From the NCBI GenBank assembly GCA_025677815.1, contig JAIXMP010000026.1, positions 124,001 through 188,000 on the forward strand: a DNA stretch of 64,000 bases, given 5' to 3'. Below, piece after piece: positions 50,394-63,100 of the stretch. The notes under the pieces were generated by a model. That model was not told the origin of the DNA and did not search any database. It worked only from the letters and a program-made list of their open reading frames with translations. Within the stretch, counting starts at the first letter, position 1. Each line of letters begins with the position of its first letter. The translations under genes and the position numbers were made by a program. This DNA comes from Phascolomyces articulosus. Its lineage: Eukaryota > Mucoromycota > Mucoromycetes > Mucorales > Lichtheimiaceae.

Positions 50394-53300
50394 TTAGATC
50401 CAAATCGCTTTTTTGATTTTCAATCCCATCTTTTTGAATATACCATCTGTATCTTCCGCTTGTTCAAGACTATATTATGGATGATCGTAAATAGATATTT
50501 TTTTAGTAAACAGAAATGTATGCAGAAGATCCATTGCGAGGAGAAATAAGAAGGGGGATAGGTCTTAAATGGTCTCACCTGATCACTGGCTTTTGAACCA
50601 AAAAGTGTTGATCGTTTTTCCGGCCACATACCAATACTATCTGATCTGTCATATCCAAAATTTGTTCCCGAACACTTTTGATTTCTTCTTCTGATAATTC
50701 ACCCAAGACATTATAACGTACACCTTTGAAAGCGACAAATGTTTGTTGATGATGATGATGATGATGGTGACTATTCTTTTTATTATTCTCTTTTTCTTGG
50801 GTAACTTCTTCTTGTTCATTATCATCGTCAACGCTTTCTTCATGACTATTGCTTGATCTTGTTGAAGATGATGAAGATGAAGTAGGAGGGTGATTTCTTG
50901 TTTCTTCTTTATGGATAGTTGTTGTGGAACTAATGTTCAAATCACCAAGACTTTGATTTCGAATACTACCAGTATTCAAACGAATCAATTCACGATTGGA
51001 ATCATAATAGAGTAAAAATCCATAGTTTTGATCCACGTCGCGTGAAGCGGGCGTTGTTGAAGAAAGAATATATTCTCCTACTTGAATGGATGTAATCGTA
51101 TCCAAGGGAATACGTTTAAATTGGACCACTTTTTCAAGGTTATAGTTATAACTGCATATATACAATGCTGCTTCCGTCAATAGAACCACTTTTTCTTCAA
51201 ACTTTTTAGCCCGTCTATTTTTAATATCACAGTCATTAAAAAGGGGAATATTCAAATGTTATTTTTTATCTTTTCTCCCCATCCTATATAGTTTATTTAC
51301 CTCTTTTGTAGTTCGTTTGGTGATAATAAAGTCCAACCAGCTATTTTACTTTCGTCATCTTCAATGACGATCGCACTACTCACTTCAACTATTATTTATT
51401 TTCCCCAATAAAAATGATTAGTTATATATACAGGAACTGAAATCATATAAAACTGCGAAAATAAAAGTTACTGTCAGCGAACTTACTAGCATCCATTCGA
51501 ATCTTTGCCATTCGGCGTTCCACACCAGGTTCTGCAGACATCAGTTGACTCTTTGGAACATGACGGAAGATTTCAACTTTGTGATAACCTGATTATATAG
51601 ATTCAAAACCAACAGTAATAAGTTTCTATTTCCCTCTCCTATGTGTAAACCTTAATTCAACATAGCATACCTAAAACGTAATCAATTGTAGCTTGTCTCC
51701 AAAAATCTTTGACAGTATTAAGGTACATGCGTGCCAAGGAATTGGATGCATCATTCATCATGCCAGTAATATTTCGTTTGCCCGTTCGAGTAAAATCCCC
51801 TTTCAAAGCACTTGTACCAGCATACATACGGGATATCATATCTCCATTATTGGCCCATACTATCCAAAAAAAAGAGGATAAACTTTTCTACCTTTCTCCG
51901 TTTTCCTTCATGAATTGTCAATAGAAAAATTACCGTGGTTAAATATACACTCAAAGTTTTCATAATAGCGTATACCCTCATCTGGAAATTCTGTTATTCC
52001 AAAACGCATCAATTGTAAATTCAAGACGATTCTGGCAAATGCACTCTGTTTTAAACATATAATATATATCAGTAAAAGTTTCAAACAATTATCTTTGTGT
52101 TATATTTACCTGTACAACATTTGTACGATCCAAACAATCCATACAATTCTAGAATGGAAAAAAGAAACAATATTAATCATAAAATCCAATGGTTGACTTT
52201 GTTTCTATTGCTACTTACTGTTCTTACAACACCAATTTGTCGACAATAAACTGTATCTGTTCCTGCTTCCCAAAAATGACTATACAATATATACTTCAAT
52301 CAGCCTGTCTTTCTCCTTTCATCAAAGATCACTTTATCCCATCCTATATTTCCCTTACGCAAGCTTGGTAAGATCGTCTCTTAAACTTGTACTCAATTTA
52401 CTAATATTTTCAAATCGCATGCCCTTGGTTTCTCGGTGGAAATCAAACTCTACATATCTATAATTGTAGATTCATAAAAAAAACATAAAAAAAGCAATTG
52501 TGATTTCAAATTTGAATAATTTTTCATCATCCTTAACGGACATGACAGCTCTCTCGCTCTCCCCTCATTTTTTTTTGTCTAGCATGTGGTTATGTACCAA
52601 CTTTATGTTTGGATCTGCTAAATGTTCCACCTGTCGACGATATTCTGAACCAACAATGCCTTCTCGACCTTCTAACTCGGTTAAACTAACGGCAATTTGC
52701 TTGCCATATAATTTTTCTTGTTCATCAAAATGGCGTTTAAATGCAATATTGTTTTCTTCTTCGTCTCGATCCAATGTAGGAATAGGATGTAAACTATATG
52801 GTGATTGACTCCAAAATATTGGTACTAACCATATAAAATAAGCTCGTTAGCTGTTTTTATTTTTATAAACATTGTTTTTGGATAACTCACTTGATCCACG
52901 CGTTTGAACAAAGGATGCGACATGAGGTTCATCATCTCTCTACATATAAAAATTAGTGTGGAGGAATAGACAATTTAGTAGTTTATATAAATAACCTCTA
53001 CCAATGGACACTATTTGTTTTTACATTACATTGAATATAATAATTTGTTCTGTTTCAACAAAGTTTGCTACTTGGCCTTGTTCATTAATACCTCGTCGTT
53101 GATATCGCATACCTAATTTTTGATTTTTCTTTTAGTCCCACTATATCTATTCTATTTAAAATCATCTTATACCCATTATGAATGAAAAAGTAATCGTCCC
53201 CGTCTCATTTTTTTTTCTTTCTTTACCAGCTCTTTCACGACTTCGTCTCGAAATTAAGATAAAATCAAACTGACATCCTTCAATTTCACAAGGTTCGATT

Positions 53301-54961
53301 TGCATTGTGCCTTGCATTACTGGTAAGATCCAATCATCCAACTACATAATTTGTGTGTAATTGATATTAAAAATGATGAACGGTAACACAAAATCATCAA
53401 AAAGTGGGGAAAAGTATTACATTACGCAGCTGAAATTCTCGGGAAATGTATTCGTTCCACCAAAATCGTTTATCGACCTTTTTATTCACAAAATGTCATT
53501 ATTCTCAACCATGGTTTATTTCACCTTCCAACCACCCATCATAAATAGAGAAAAAAAGAAAACTTACTTGTTTCCATAATGGAATATTCTTTTTTGCTTC
53601 TGATTTTGGATCATCAAATGTGCGCTGAAAACTGTTGGTGGTATCTATTGGATAGTCAAGAGATCATCTGTGTTACCAACCTTATATCTCTTCTATACTC
53701 ACGTTAAAGAAATCATGTAATATAGGTTACCATAGGTAGGAGAAAAGATAAATATAGATCGACTAAATAATTCTGTTACTTGCTTCACCAAACGTTGATC
53801 CAGAGCGATATTTTCACTTAATGTAAGTGCAGCAAAAAGGTCCTGAGTGGATGAAGCATCGTTATTTGTTGAAGACGATGAAGTTTTTAACGATTTTGAT
53901 CTGGTTAACACGGTAATATCACTTGATCCTTTACTATCATCATCATCGTCATCACTATAATTATTATTCAGTTTCTTTTTCGTTGTCGATCCACTTAGAG
54001 AAAATCGAAACCGGTTCATCAATGTACTTGATCGTCTACCAGTTGGGGATGGAGAGGAAGATGCAGAACGTTTTTGATCCTCTTTGGGTTCCAAAACAGT
54101 AGAAGATGAGAAAAAGAAAGAAGAACTACTACGTTTGGCGGTTGTTGTGGTTGGTGTGGATGCCGAAATGGTGGGCGTAACATTATTATTTCTTTTGGTC
54201 GGACTTGTAACGCGTTGATCAAAATCATCATCCTCATCTTCATCATCACTACTATCCGTATTCGAAGTATCATCATTGGATAAAATACTACTATTGTTGT
54301 TAAGTGATTTTGTCTATAGATACAAAGAACAAGGATATAAGTCTTTTTTTTTTTTTTTTGGCACATTCTACTTTATATGTTATATATCTCTATAGTTACC
54401 TTTGAATCAAGTTTCGTGCGAGCTTTCTTTGCATCAAAATTCAAACAAACAACTTGTTCAATAACATAGATTGGATGACCAAATATTCGACCCAGACGTT
54501 GTACTCGTGTTATGACCACGAGAAACTTTTCTATTTTGTGTCGCAAGATGGAAAAGAAAAATAGAATAAGCTTATTTATTCCTCTTGGTCCAGTTTTATA
54601 TTTTACTTTCTTCCTCATTCATTTTGGATAGTACTGTGTTTAACTATGGATATGCTACCTTGAATGCCTTGTAATATCCCTAAAACACCATATATTTCAT
54701 AAGATCGAACATCATCCTCTTTAGGCGGCTCCCAGTTACTTTCTATCAAAAAAAGGGGCAACAACAACCAACTTATTAGAAAAGAACGTACGTCTACACA
54801 TAAAAATATACTATTTTACCTCCAGGTGCGATTACTCCGTCAAAGGTCATTCGAAGCGATTGACCTTTTTCATTAACAAGAAAAAAGGCATCGTCAAGGA
54901 CGTGTAGTTGGACTGTTCCTTCCAATGAGTCAATGGAGGATGGTGGTGTTGTTACTCGCAT
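50394..54961 (-). CDS. Sac2/INPP5F-like phosphoinositide phosphatase (Sac + hSac2 domains)
   Basis: A 962-aa phosphatase in 18 exons: 54820-54961, 54659-54742, 54400-54530, 53731-54313, 53568-53644, 53227-53341, 53030-53112, 52891-52939, 52602-52824, 52359-52457, 52219-52279, 52110-52148, 51934-52045, 51671-51859, 51487-51588, 51301-51388, 50579-51214, 50394-50469. The Sac domain shows GHPIYVIEQV, DTTNSFQRTF, RRGINEQGQVANFVETEQ, FVQTRGSIPIFWSQ and the catalytic CMDCLDRTN (C551-x5-R557; exon 12 alone). It continues WANNGDMISRMYAGTSALKGDFTRTGKR and a C-terminal hSac2-type homology domain. Sac2/INPP5F removes the 4-phosphate from PI(4)P on endosomes. A Ser/Asp/Thr-rich insert (about residues 120-255) splits the N-terminal Sac region and a His run sits in the hSac2 part. 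The donor after 52602 is GTTGGT; it is chosen because it alone restores NIKYVEFDFH. Confidence 0.92.
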
Positions 54962-57006
54962 GACGAATTTAAAGTTTTTTTTATATATAAATATATTTGC
55001 TTTCAACTCTCCCTTCCACGTCTCTTCTTCCACTTGATTGTTAAAAAAAAGGTTGTGAACGGGTTATTTTTTTAAGCAAATAAGAAAAAAGAAAAGAAAC
55101 TCACAGTGTAAGTTCATACGCCCTTTTCCTTTTTTTCTTCTTTGTACCACTGTGTCAAAGTGTAAGCCATATATGCAGCCAGAATCCGATTGGATCCGCG
55201 CTCTAAAAATATCACAGCTAAAAATCAGATAATATGAATAGTAAATGATGATAATGGCGATGTTGGATTAAAAGTAGTAATAGGTAATAGTAACAACATT
55301 CTTCTACCATACTATACATAAATTAAATGCACTTCTTTTTAATGTGTTAATAAAATGTTACATAAAATGAATGTTCCATATTTACACTCCTCCTAATCAC
55401 GATACTAATGCGTAACGGAATGATGATTATGCATTATATTTTTATTGTTCTAATTTTATTAATAAGAGAATACCGCTGTAATCTTATTTACATCTTATCA
55501 ACAACAACATTGATCGAGATGTTTATTGTAATAGATAGCAGCTTTATCAGGTTTTTAGTTTTCAAAATGAAATGTTGTCGTCAGCAGAAAAATAGAGAAT
55601 CCATCATTATATTGAACCCTTACATAATATAAAAAGAACAAAATATAATTTATTGCTCTATACCCTATTAATATATACTTTTTGATATATAGGTAAAGAT
55701 ATTTTTGGATGTTCGTGTACCCAAACATATAAATGCTTATTAATTAATGTTGAAAAACAGATACAAACCGTCTTCGTTTTTTATGATCCAAAGACAATTT
55801 ATTAAAGATAATAATTGCGCTGAAGCAGGGACTTAATTATAAAAGAGAAGTGTTGTAATAAAATCTAAAGAGAGAAATAGTACAAAAAAATGATAAACTA
55901 TGTAATAAAGCTAAAAGTTTCTTATGTTAAAAGAAAAGGATAGGAGAAATTATCTTTTATATTGACGATGAAAAAGGTTGTTGCTTTTTACAAATTATCT
56001 TCTTATGTCAGTTTCATTTATTATCACATATAGAACCATGACAATAATAATAAGAAATATATACGAATGTGAATAGTCGGTATAATAATGTTAAGCAAAA
56101 CAGATAGATCAATCACATCAAATATTTTAAAACGTAATAGAGCCTCAAAAGACCAACCAACAGTGGGATTTATTTTATATTCATTCTTTACGTTAAGTGT
56201 TGAGTGAGGGATTCAAAATGGGACTTTATATACATCATTCTAATACGTATTTATTATATTTAAACTTTACCAAGTTCTCGGTAAAACTTCATCCCTATAA
56301 GTACGCTTAATAGTTATCGGATCTGCAAGAAGAACTGGAGAGGGACAGAGGAGAGACACATGGATGGGTTCCTATTATTATTTACCTATTTTATGATTGT
56401 CTACTCCAACATAATGGCGTATATTGAACACCATTCCATATATATAATAATTTATTAGATCCATAAAATAGTAATCTGATTTGAATAATACATACTATTG
56501 TTGTTATTATTATCTAGTAATAGGTCGTCAAGCCTTTTTCTTCTTCATCTTGTAGTAGTGGTAGATACAACGCTAATAATTAACAAGTACGTTAACTAGA
56601 TGACTATCCACAGTATGTTTTATATCAATAAAAACGATTAACATATAATATTACATGGGAAAAAAAGTAGTATAATATATACTGAGTTTTTTATAGAATG
56701 AATATAACAAATTCTATTCTCATATTAAATATTACACAATTTCAATTTCTCACGAATAATAACAATTATACCGCATAGAGTAATAAAGCAACTGAGAAGC
56801 TATTTTATACATTTTGGAAATATAATAATTGCACTCTATCTTGCAAACATTGTTATCAGCACCTACTACGTATTGTTTATCAATGCATATATTGCCAAAT
56901 TACAATTCTCACAATTAGAAAATATAAATAACAAATAAAATTGGGTGAACACTCTTTTTGTTTTCATTTAAAAACAAATTATGTTCCAAAAAAAGTAATA
57001 ATAACC
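54962..57006. other. Gene-poor intergenic region upstream of the Sac2-like gene
   Basis: The first few hundred bases should hold the Sac2-like promoter (minus strand). The rest is AT-rich, with only short frames (for example 55408-55632) that have no domain. Nothing else seen. Confidence 0.4.
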
Positions 57007-58240
57007 ATGAAATCTCCTTTCGTGGACTCCAATATTATTTCTTCTACTTCAATTCGTCTTCGTTTTTCAGGTAGCTCTCCGGTGTACTTATTGCAACATA
57101 TTTTGATTGAAGAAAGCCCCCCCAAAAATGATATCTTTTTCGATAAAGTGGGTCAAAAGTATGTATTCATAAAATATGACTTCATGCAGGAAACATATCA
57201 TTCAAACTATAATAATAACTCTCTATTTTATGTATTAGTCATTTATTCAACATTACTTGACCGCTCATTCTTTGGGTGCTAGTACCAATTGGCTACAAAC
57301 CATCTACAATAAACATGAATCTTACTTGGGTTTAGAACCTGAATCTTTGGGAAATTTAACAAAGGAAAACTACTGTAAATACCTCGGTCAATGTACAGCT
57401 TATAAAAGTTCTCTCGACTTTTTCAAAGATGAAATTGAAAAATATGGTATCTTGCCAGCAATTTTTTTTTCTTGAGAGGATAAAACAAAATACACACGCA
57501 TATATATATATATATATATATATACAATCTATACAAGTATGTAAACGGTAAGAGTATTACTGTCTTTTATAATCCCTAATTATAATTTTAAAAAAAAGCA
57601 TAATTTAAAGCTTATTCCCCCTGCTTCTAAGTGTATATACAACTCAAAAGCATATAATTTATATATTTTAATATACTAAATCCCAAAACCGTTCTTCCAG
57701 CTATTGATATGAATTGATCTCTTTTATACACTGCTTCAAATATTCGTAAAGAAATATTCAAATTTGGTTATTTTATGATGTACTTCGTTACCTCATTGCA
57801 TGCGCTTAATTCCTTATTGCCCTATATATCAGCGACACAAGCGATTTAGTTAATTTCGGGATAACTTGTAATAACATGTCTCATGTATTATGTATCCCGT
57901 GGTGCCCAGCCTGCAGATTGACTTACTTGCTCAATATAATAATAATTCATCGTCTGATAACATTGCTGTTGCTGAAGAGGAAAATTTTTGGTTTGGTGCT
58001 CTTCATCAAGCATTTGATGCCAAAGAAGCACATATAATAAAAAGTATCCGAACATTAGCGCTTGCTCAAATAATATTGTATGGAAAAAACCCAGTATCTA
58101 CGCTGAATCTTGTTCAAATTGAAGAGCAAGTACAAGATATTTTGCTGAAAGACGCTCAAGTTACGTTGGATATTCCTGGCCGATCTTCTGATCTTCTGGT
58201 CAGCTGGGATTTGGCGGTAATTGGTATTGCAAACATATAA
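57007..58240 (+). pseudogene. Questin-oxidase-like (DUF4243) gene remnant
   Basis: Pieces of a questin-oxidase-like protein (a family related to Baeyer-Villiger oxidation of anthraquinones). Exon-like segments 57007-57147 and 57239-57475, joined in phase 0 by a GTGGGT donor and TTAG acceptor, give IFFDK-SFIQHYLTAHSLGAS, NWLQTIYNKHESYLGLEPES, NLTKENYCKYLGQC and LDFFKDEIEKYG, then stop. After a non-coding gap, 57890-58240 resumes with FWFGALHQAFDAKEAHIIKS and IRTLALAQIILYG, like the family's C-terminal His/Lys helix. The central part of the family (several hundred residues in intact members) is missing, so this is a deleted, non-functional copy unless the missing exons lie elsewhere. Family assignment rests on pattern memory and needs a profile search. 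Confidence 0.45.
57500..57524. repeat. (TA)n microsatellite
   Basis: About 12 uninterrupted TA dinucleotides inside the questin-oxidase-like remnant. Confidence 0.9.
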
Positions 58241-59587
58241 CAAAACACCTTATTTGATGAACTATGATTATTTATTATTTTTACGTTGCACGGGTATTTC
58301 TTATTTAGTATTCCTTGTGTTGGTTACACCCGAAGAATACTTTATATGTGAATGGACAACACTTCATTGTTTCAAGTTGTTTATCATCCATCGTTACAAT
58401 TATTATCATTGAAACATACACGGACGTGTTGGCTGACGGTCTGGATGACTATAACCATGGATTGGATGATTAGTATAAATAGGAAATGATTTTACAATTC
58501 AATAAACTGGATCAATCTTTTCGAGCCTCGTTAACTTCTTAGCGTCTCTTTATTGTTTGATTGGATATTTCAAGGATACTAACCATTGCATCATAATATG
58601 GGTTTATCTAGTCTCTTTTTGACGATCCAAATTAAATAACAATTCTGATAATAAATCTTAATACAATATTTTATTTCAATTTGAATTTTAAACTTCACAT
58701 GGAAAGGCATACTTATGATGAGCACCGCATAATATTTTGGCATCTATCATCATCATATGTCTGTCTTATCATTTTAAAAGAAAATGTATGGGAGGTTTAG
58801 TGCAAAGTCAATTTGATTTTTATTCTAAGGAAAACTACTTAATCTTCAAGATATCTAATATATTTTTATGTTTGATGTGAGTGAATATCTGTAAAAATAT
58901 TGGTTTGAAGTGATCGTATTAAAAGGGAAGAGGGTATAATAAAAGGTAGGTATTGAGGAGAAGTTAAAATCCGATCGTTATTAATAAGGCATCAAGGAAG
59001 TACTTTTTTTAATATATTCGTATACAAGGCATAAAGCCAATGAAATAATGATCGATACCATTTTATTATTTCTGAAAAAGGATCCAACAGAGTGGAAGAG
59101 AAAAAAAATACATGGCACGTCTATTATTCTTAATAAAGTTTTCTCCATGACAAATAATCAAACATCAGACCAATTTTATAAAAAGAGAAGTAAATTAGCA
59201 TGGTTCGTGCATTCGGAAGCCTTCTGGAAAAATGGGAACGGTCAAGAACAATGGGTTTATGATAATGTTTATGATAATGAAGAAACAATAGTGTAGTTTA
59301 TTAAAAACTATAAATATGAATCAATTAACTAAGCATTTTATTGTCTACTACTATATATTTTCATTATTGTGACCACCATAAAATGCATGAAACTTATTTT
59401 ACAACTCCACGATATGCTGAGAATATTAAAAAAGGTACTATTTTACCAAAAGATAAAACATTGTGTTTGTGAAAGAAATGTTATGTATACAATCGTGTAT
59501 TTTTACAACGCGATATTACTGTAAAAAAACATATTGTCCATGGTGGAATGAACAATAACTATTCAAATACTACATCTTAGCCCTGAT
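58241..59587. other. Gene-poor region with coding scraps
   Basis: Two short frames look partly coding: 59048-59296 (82 codons, with KRSKLAWFVHSEAFWKNGN) and a piece near 59382-59470 (MHETYFTTPRYAENIKKGT). They are not joinable into an intact gene and show no domain I recognise; they are probably mobile-element relics. Confidence 0.3.
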
Positions 59588-59760
59588 AATAAATCGGCGC
59601 TACGGAGATATCTGTCTTGATGCAGACCCTTAGTTTGTGGCCAAGTGAAACAAAAAATAAGCTTGGTTACGGAGTGAACTAGGTACCACTTTAACTTGTA
59701 TAAAAATTTCCATGGCGAAGAACGTCTTTTTTTGACATTCACTCCGTTTACTTTTTTTTT
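59588..59760 (+). repeat. Dispersed repeat, copy 2
   Basis: It shares the exact 21-nt block (59588-59608) and the ordered downstream motifs AATAAGCTT, TTTCCATGG, TTTTTTGACATT and TTTACTTTTT with copy 1 at 41833-42016, in the same orientation. It lies just before a GC-richer stretch (about 59940-60220) that includes the hairpin below. Confidence 0.55.
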
Positions 59761-60079
59761 TCCTCATATGACTTATACAAGCTTACAAGCATATAGAGAG
59801 AAGGAGAAGGAAAAATAAAGACTGCTCCATAAGCAAGTTACCCAATCGGATATTCAATGGGGAACCTGCTGTTTTCCTTTCTCTCTTTTTTTTTTTTCAT
59901 CAGGTCACACGCTCCTCATGTAACTTCAGGTTGGAAGAAATTTTTCCAGACTGATTATTACAATAGGGTTGCTTTCGTATGTTCCCAGATGATGAAAGCA
60001 TAGCGTAGGCCATCATAATCCCAGGTTCATCATTCCACGATTGTACAACTGGAGGGGTTGACAGTCGTGGGTGCGCCTT

Positions 60080-60150
60080 GGCATCATCATCTTACACTTG
60101 TGAAAAAGTATGGCGCCACTGCTTTTTCATAAGTGTAAGGTGATGATGCC
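60080..60150 (+). repeat. Foldback hairpin, 29-bp stem and 13-nt loop
   Basis: Arm 60080-60108 (starting GGCATCATCATC) is the reverse complement of 60122-60150 apart from two positions; the 13-nt loop contains the palindrome TGGCGCCA. Read as plus-strand RNA, both exceptions become G-U wobble pairs, so all 29 positions pair. On the minus strand they would be A-C mismatches. No coding sequence overlaps. It could be a small-RNA precursor, a miniature foldback element or part of a larger repeat. Confidence 0.7.
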
Positions 60151-63100
60151 CTGGCAAGTTTGGGCAAGTGTGTTGATTGAGGCACGAGGAGGCGATGAGT
60201 ACTGTCGTAGCCGGTTTTTTTTAATAATAAATAAGAAATGATAAAAAAAAACCAATTAATTTAGTTTCTTCATGTAAAATAAAACGCTTAGATGTTTATC
60301 CTTTTTATCTTAATAAATTGATCTTCAACATTTACTACTATATTAAAGTGTCTGCCTTTTTAATGTTGTTATATATCCTGACCGACGCCGCCACTGCTTC
60401 GGAATTCTTCTAGATGCATAGGCCATACCAATAAAATAAAAAATACGTTGCCATGTATTTTGCTTTGTTTAAGTTAATCCATCGTGATGTACATTGCGAT
60501 TTATGAAAAGGATGATAGTTTTATATGTTTTTTTTAGTATAGTTTTTGGAATGCTCAAACTTTACTATATCTGAAATTTGATATTATGACAACGTAACAA
60601 TGGTATAAAAACGATTGTCAAAAGCCCTTGACACATGAATCAAGAAAGGGCTATATCCTGTATAAAAGTTACCAACCACTGTTTGTGCTTTATGACTATG
60701 CTTCTATTATTATATACGTAAGAAACAAGAACACACATTTTCCTTTTGACAACTTCCTTTTTTCCTTTTAATAAAAACTATATATACACGATCAAGGAAA
60801 CAATACAATAAATTACTGATCAATATTTGATCAATGTGTTCGCCAGCTCAATGACTATATTCAAGTTTGTACTTTCCGAAAACCCCATTCAGGATGCCAT
60901 TGATCACCTTTCCCAATCTTCAACCACTTCTTTTTTTTTGGACCTTTGGGTGTGTGTCTATTCTTTATATTGTTGACCTGAAACAGTACGTGTCAATACT
61001 ACATGGAAATGATCAAATTTTACCTTGAATATATTCGACAAGACATTTTTTTATAGTGTCCTATGGTTCGCAACGGGAAGTATTCGGTTTATATAATAAA
61101 GGCAGACCATTCAGAATGGAGAAACTATCCATTTGACAAAAAAAAAAGAATTCAAAAGTTGGAAGTATGGATAACAGACGTTTTTTTTGTAATCTATGTA
61201 GCACCATCTCGCTACTATTCATGAAGGAAAATGTATAAGGATCAACAAGTACATTCACCGTTCACGTGAGTGGACTCTTTTTTTCTGTAGAGTACCGTGT
61301 AATAAGACAGTGTGTTATTTTTGCTTATCACATGAAAATACAATGATAATTGACAAATTGAGGATAATGTTCGTTACACTCACCCTAGCCGAAGCCACAT
61401 GGCAGATGATTATTTTTAAAAACTGTACCGTACTGAAAGCAGCCAGTACCGGGAAAACAACTGTACAACCAAAAAGTGTACGTCTGCATTGGGTATAAAT
61501 AATTTTGTTCGTATTATCCATTGGTAATATCGTTAATTTCCTTACTACGTATACATTTTCATTTTAGATAATTCTGGATAATAATAATAAATCAGTGTTC
61601 ATATTTGTTCCTGGATGCGTTTTGTCAATCAAAATATAATAATGTTGGTTCAAGTAGTATCCATTTATGCTTGATGATGTATCCAACTCATCCTATTGCT
61701 GCATTATCATGCTCCAAATGGTAATAAGAAGGACAGTTTGTCATTTTTGGATCAACACAAACAACAATGCTTTAGTTCTATAGTTTGATACTAAATATGA
61801 CGATTATATATAATCAAAAGCTAACACCGCATACATGGTCCATCACAGAAAAGCCGAAAGTTTTGTTGACTATGGCTATCCACTGATATAGTACGTAGTA
61901 TATCCAACATCTCAATTCTATTTATGCATGCGGATCAAAACTGAAGGTTTACAGATTGTTATGATAATATAATACGTATTTATATTAGTATAGCTGCTTT
62001 AATTATATTCCATCGACCATTACAATATGAAAAATAGGGAACTCTTCCAGCTGACTATTATATAAAGTTTCTCCAGATGTTAATGAATATAATGCTATTG
62101 ATTTTGGAGGGATACTTTGTGAGGGTATGTCGTAATTATAGACTTGGTCACAATCATAATTGATGAGGGATAATACTATGACAAAAACAACGTATGGATT
62201 GTCTGAATATTCAATAGAAACAAGCAAAGATAAGACATGTTGCTCGAAAATACACAACAGAAATCCACTATATATATAATTCAATTATATATCTGTCCAT
62301 GTGGTGGTACGTTGAATGTTTATTCAAATCTAAAAAATGCCACGCATAATATACAACGACAATAAAATAGGAGTGATACTTTTTTTTTTGGTGATTGCTA
62401 TATATATAATGACGCGGCAGTGATATCCTGTATCTTTTTATGTTACTTCTTTTAGTAAATGAGTGAGTATATATAGATATAGGTATTTCGTGATGTGGGT
62501 TCACTTCAAGCATAGTCAAAGAAAATTATCATGTCCATAATATATAAGGAAGTTGTTGATCTATTGTATATATATTCAATGCAATCCTTAATAAACTTTT
62601 TTATTGTAATAAGAATGCATATGTATATACATTTTTTTATAGTCTTCGTTTTTACTGCTTTTGTCAATGAAAAATAAGTTGAAACAGTAGATAAGCATAG
62701 CATAGCGTTCGTCAATCAGAGAATGTTTTATATACGTAATGACCATGATCTTATATTTAAACAGGTGTCTACGCTTATTATTGTTATAAAATTTTTTGAT
62801 TGTTATTGAAGTAGAACTATGTCAATTCATATATGTTTCCAGGTTATGCACCTGTGCGGTAGTTTAAAATAATATTCAGCTAGCCAATCAATTAAAAGTT
62901 TGCAGGTTGTTGCCAGTGGATCTCTTTTTGCTTACCCAGAATCCTCAACCCGTTTTTATTATGGGAAAATGTTTCTTAACAATAATCAATGTCTGGGTGC
63001 AATCATAGGATCCTCACTGGCGACAGGGGCCATTCTTAAGCATGTGTACCTCCCCCATACTACAATTAACCTTGGGCCTAATAAAAGCAAATAGAAAAAA

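Noticed and set aside
54962..55033. Upstream in-frame extension of the Sac2-like protein
   Set aside because: It has no ATG (the frame opens with GTG) and the segment is Lys/Phe-rich; the ATG at 54961 is preferred.
60611..60655. Small inverted repeat GCCC...GGGC near 60625-60652
   Set aside because: The stem is short and interrupted by a bulge; expected by chance in a window this long.
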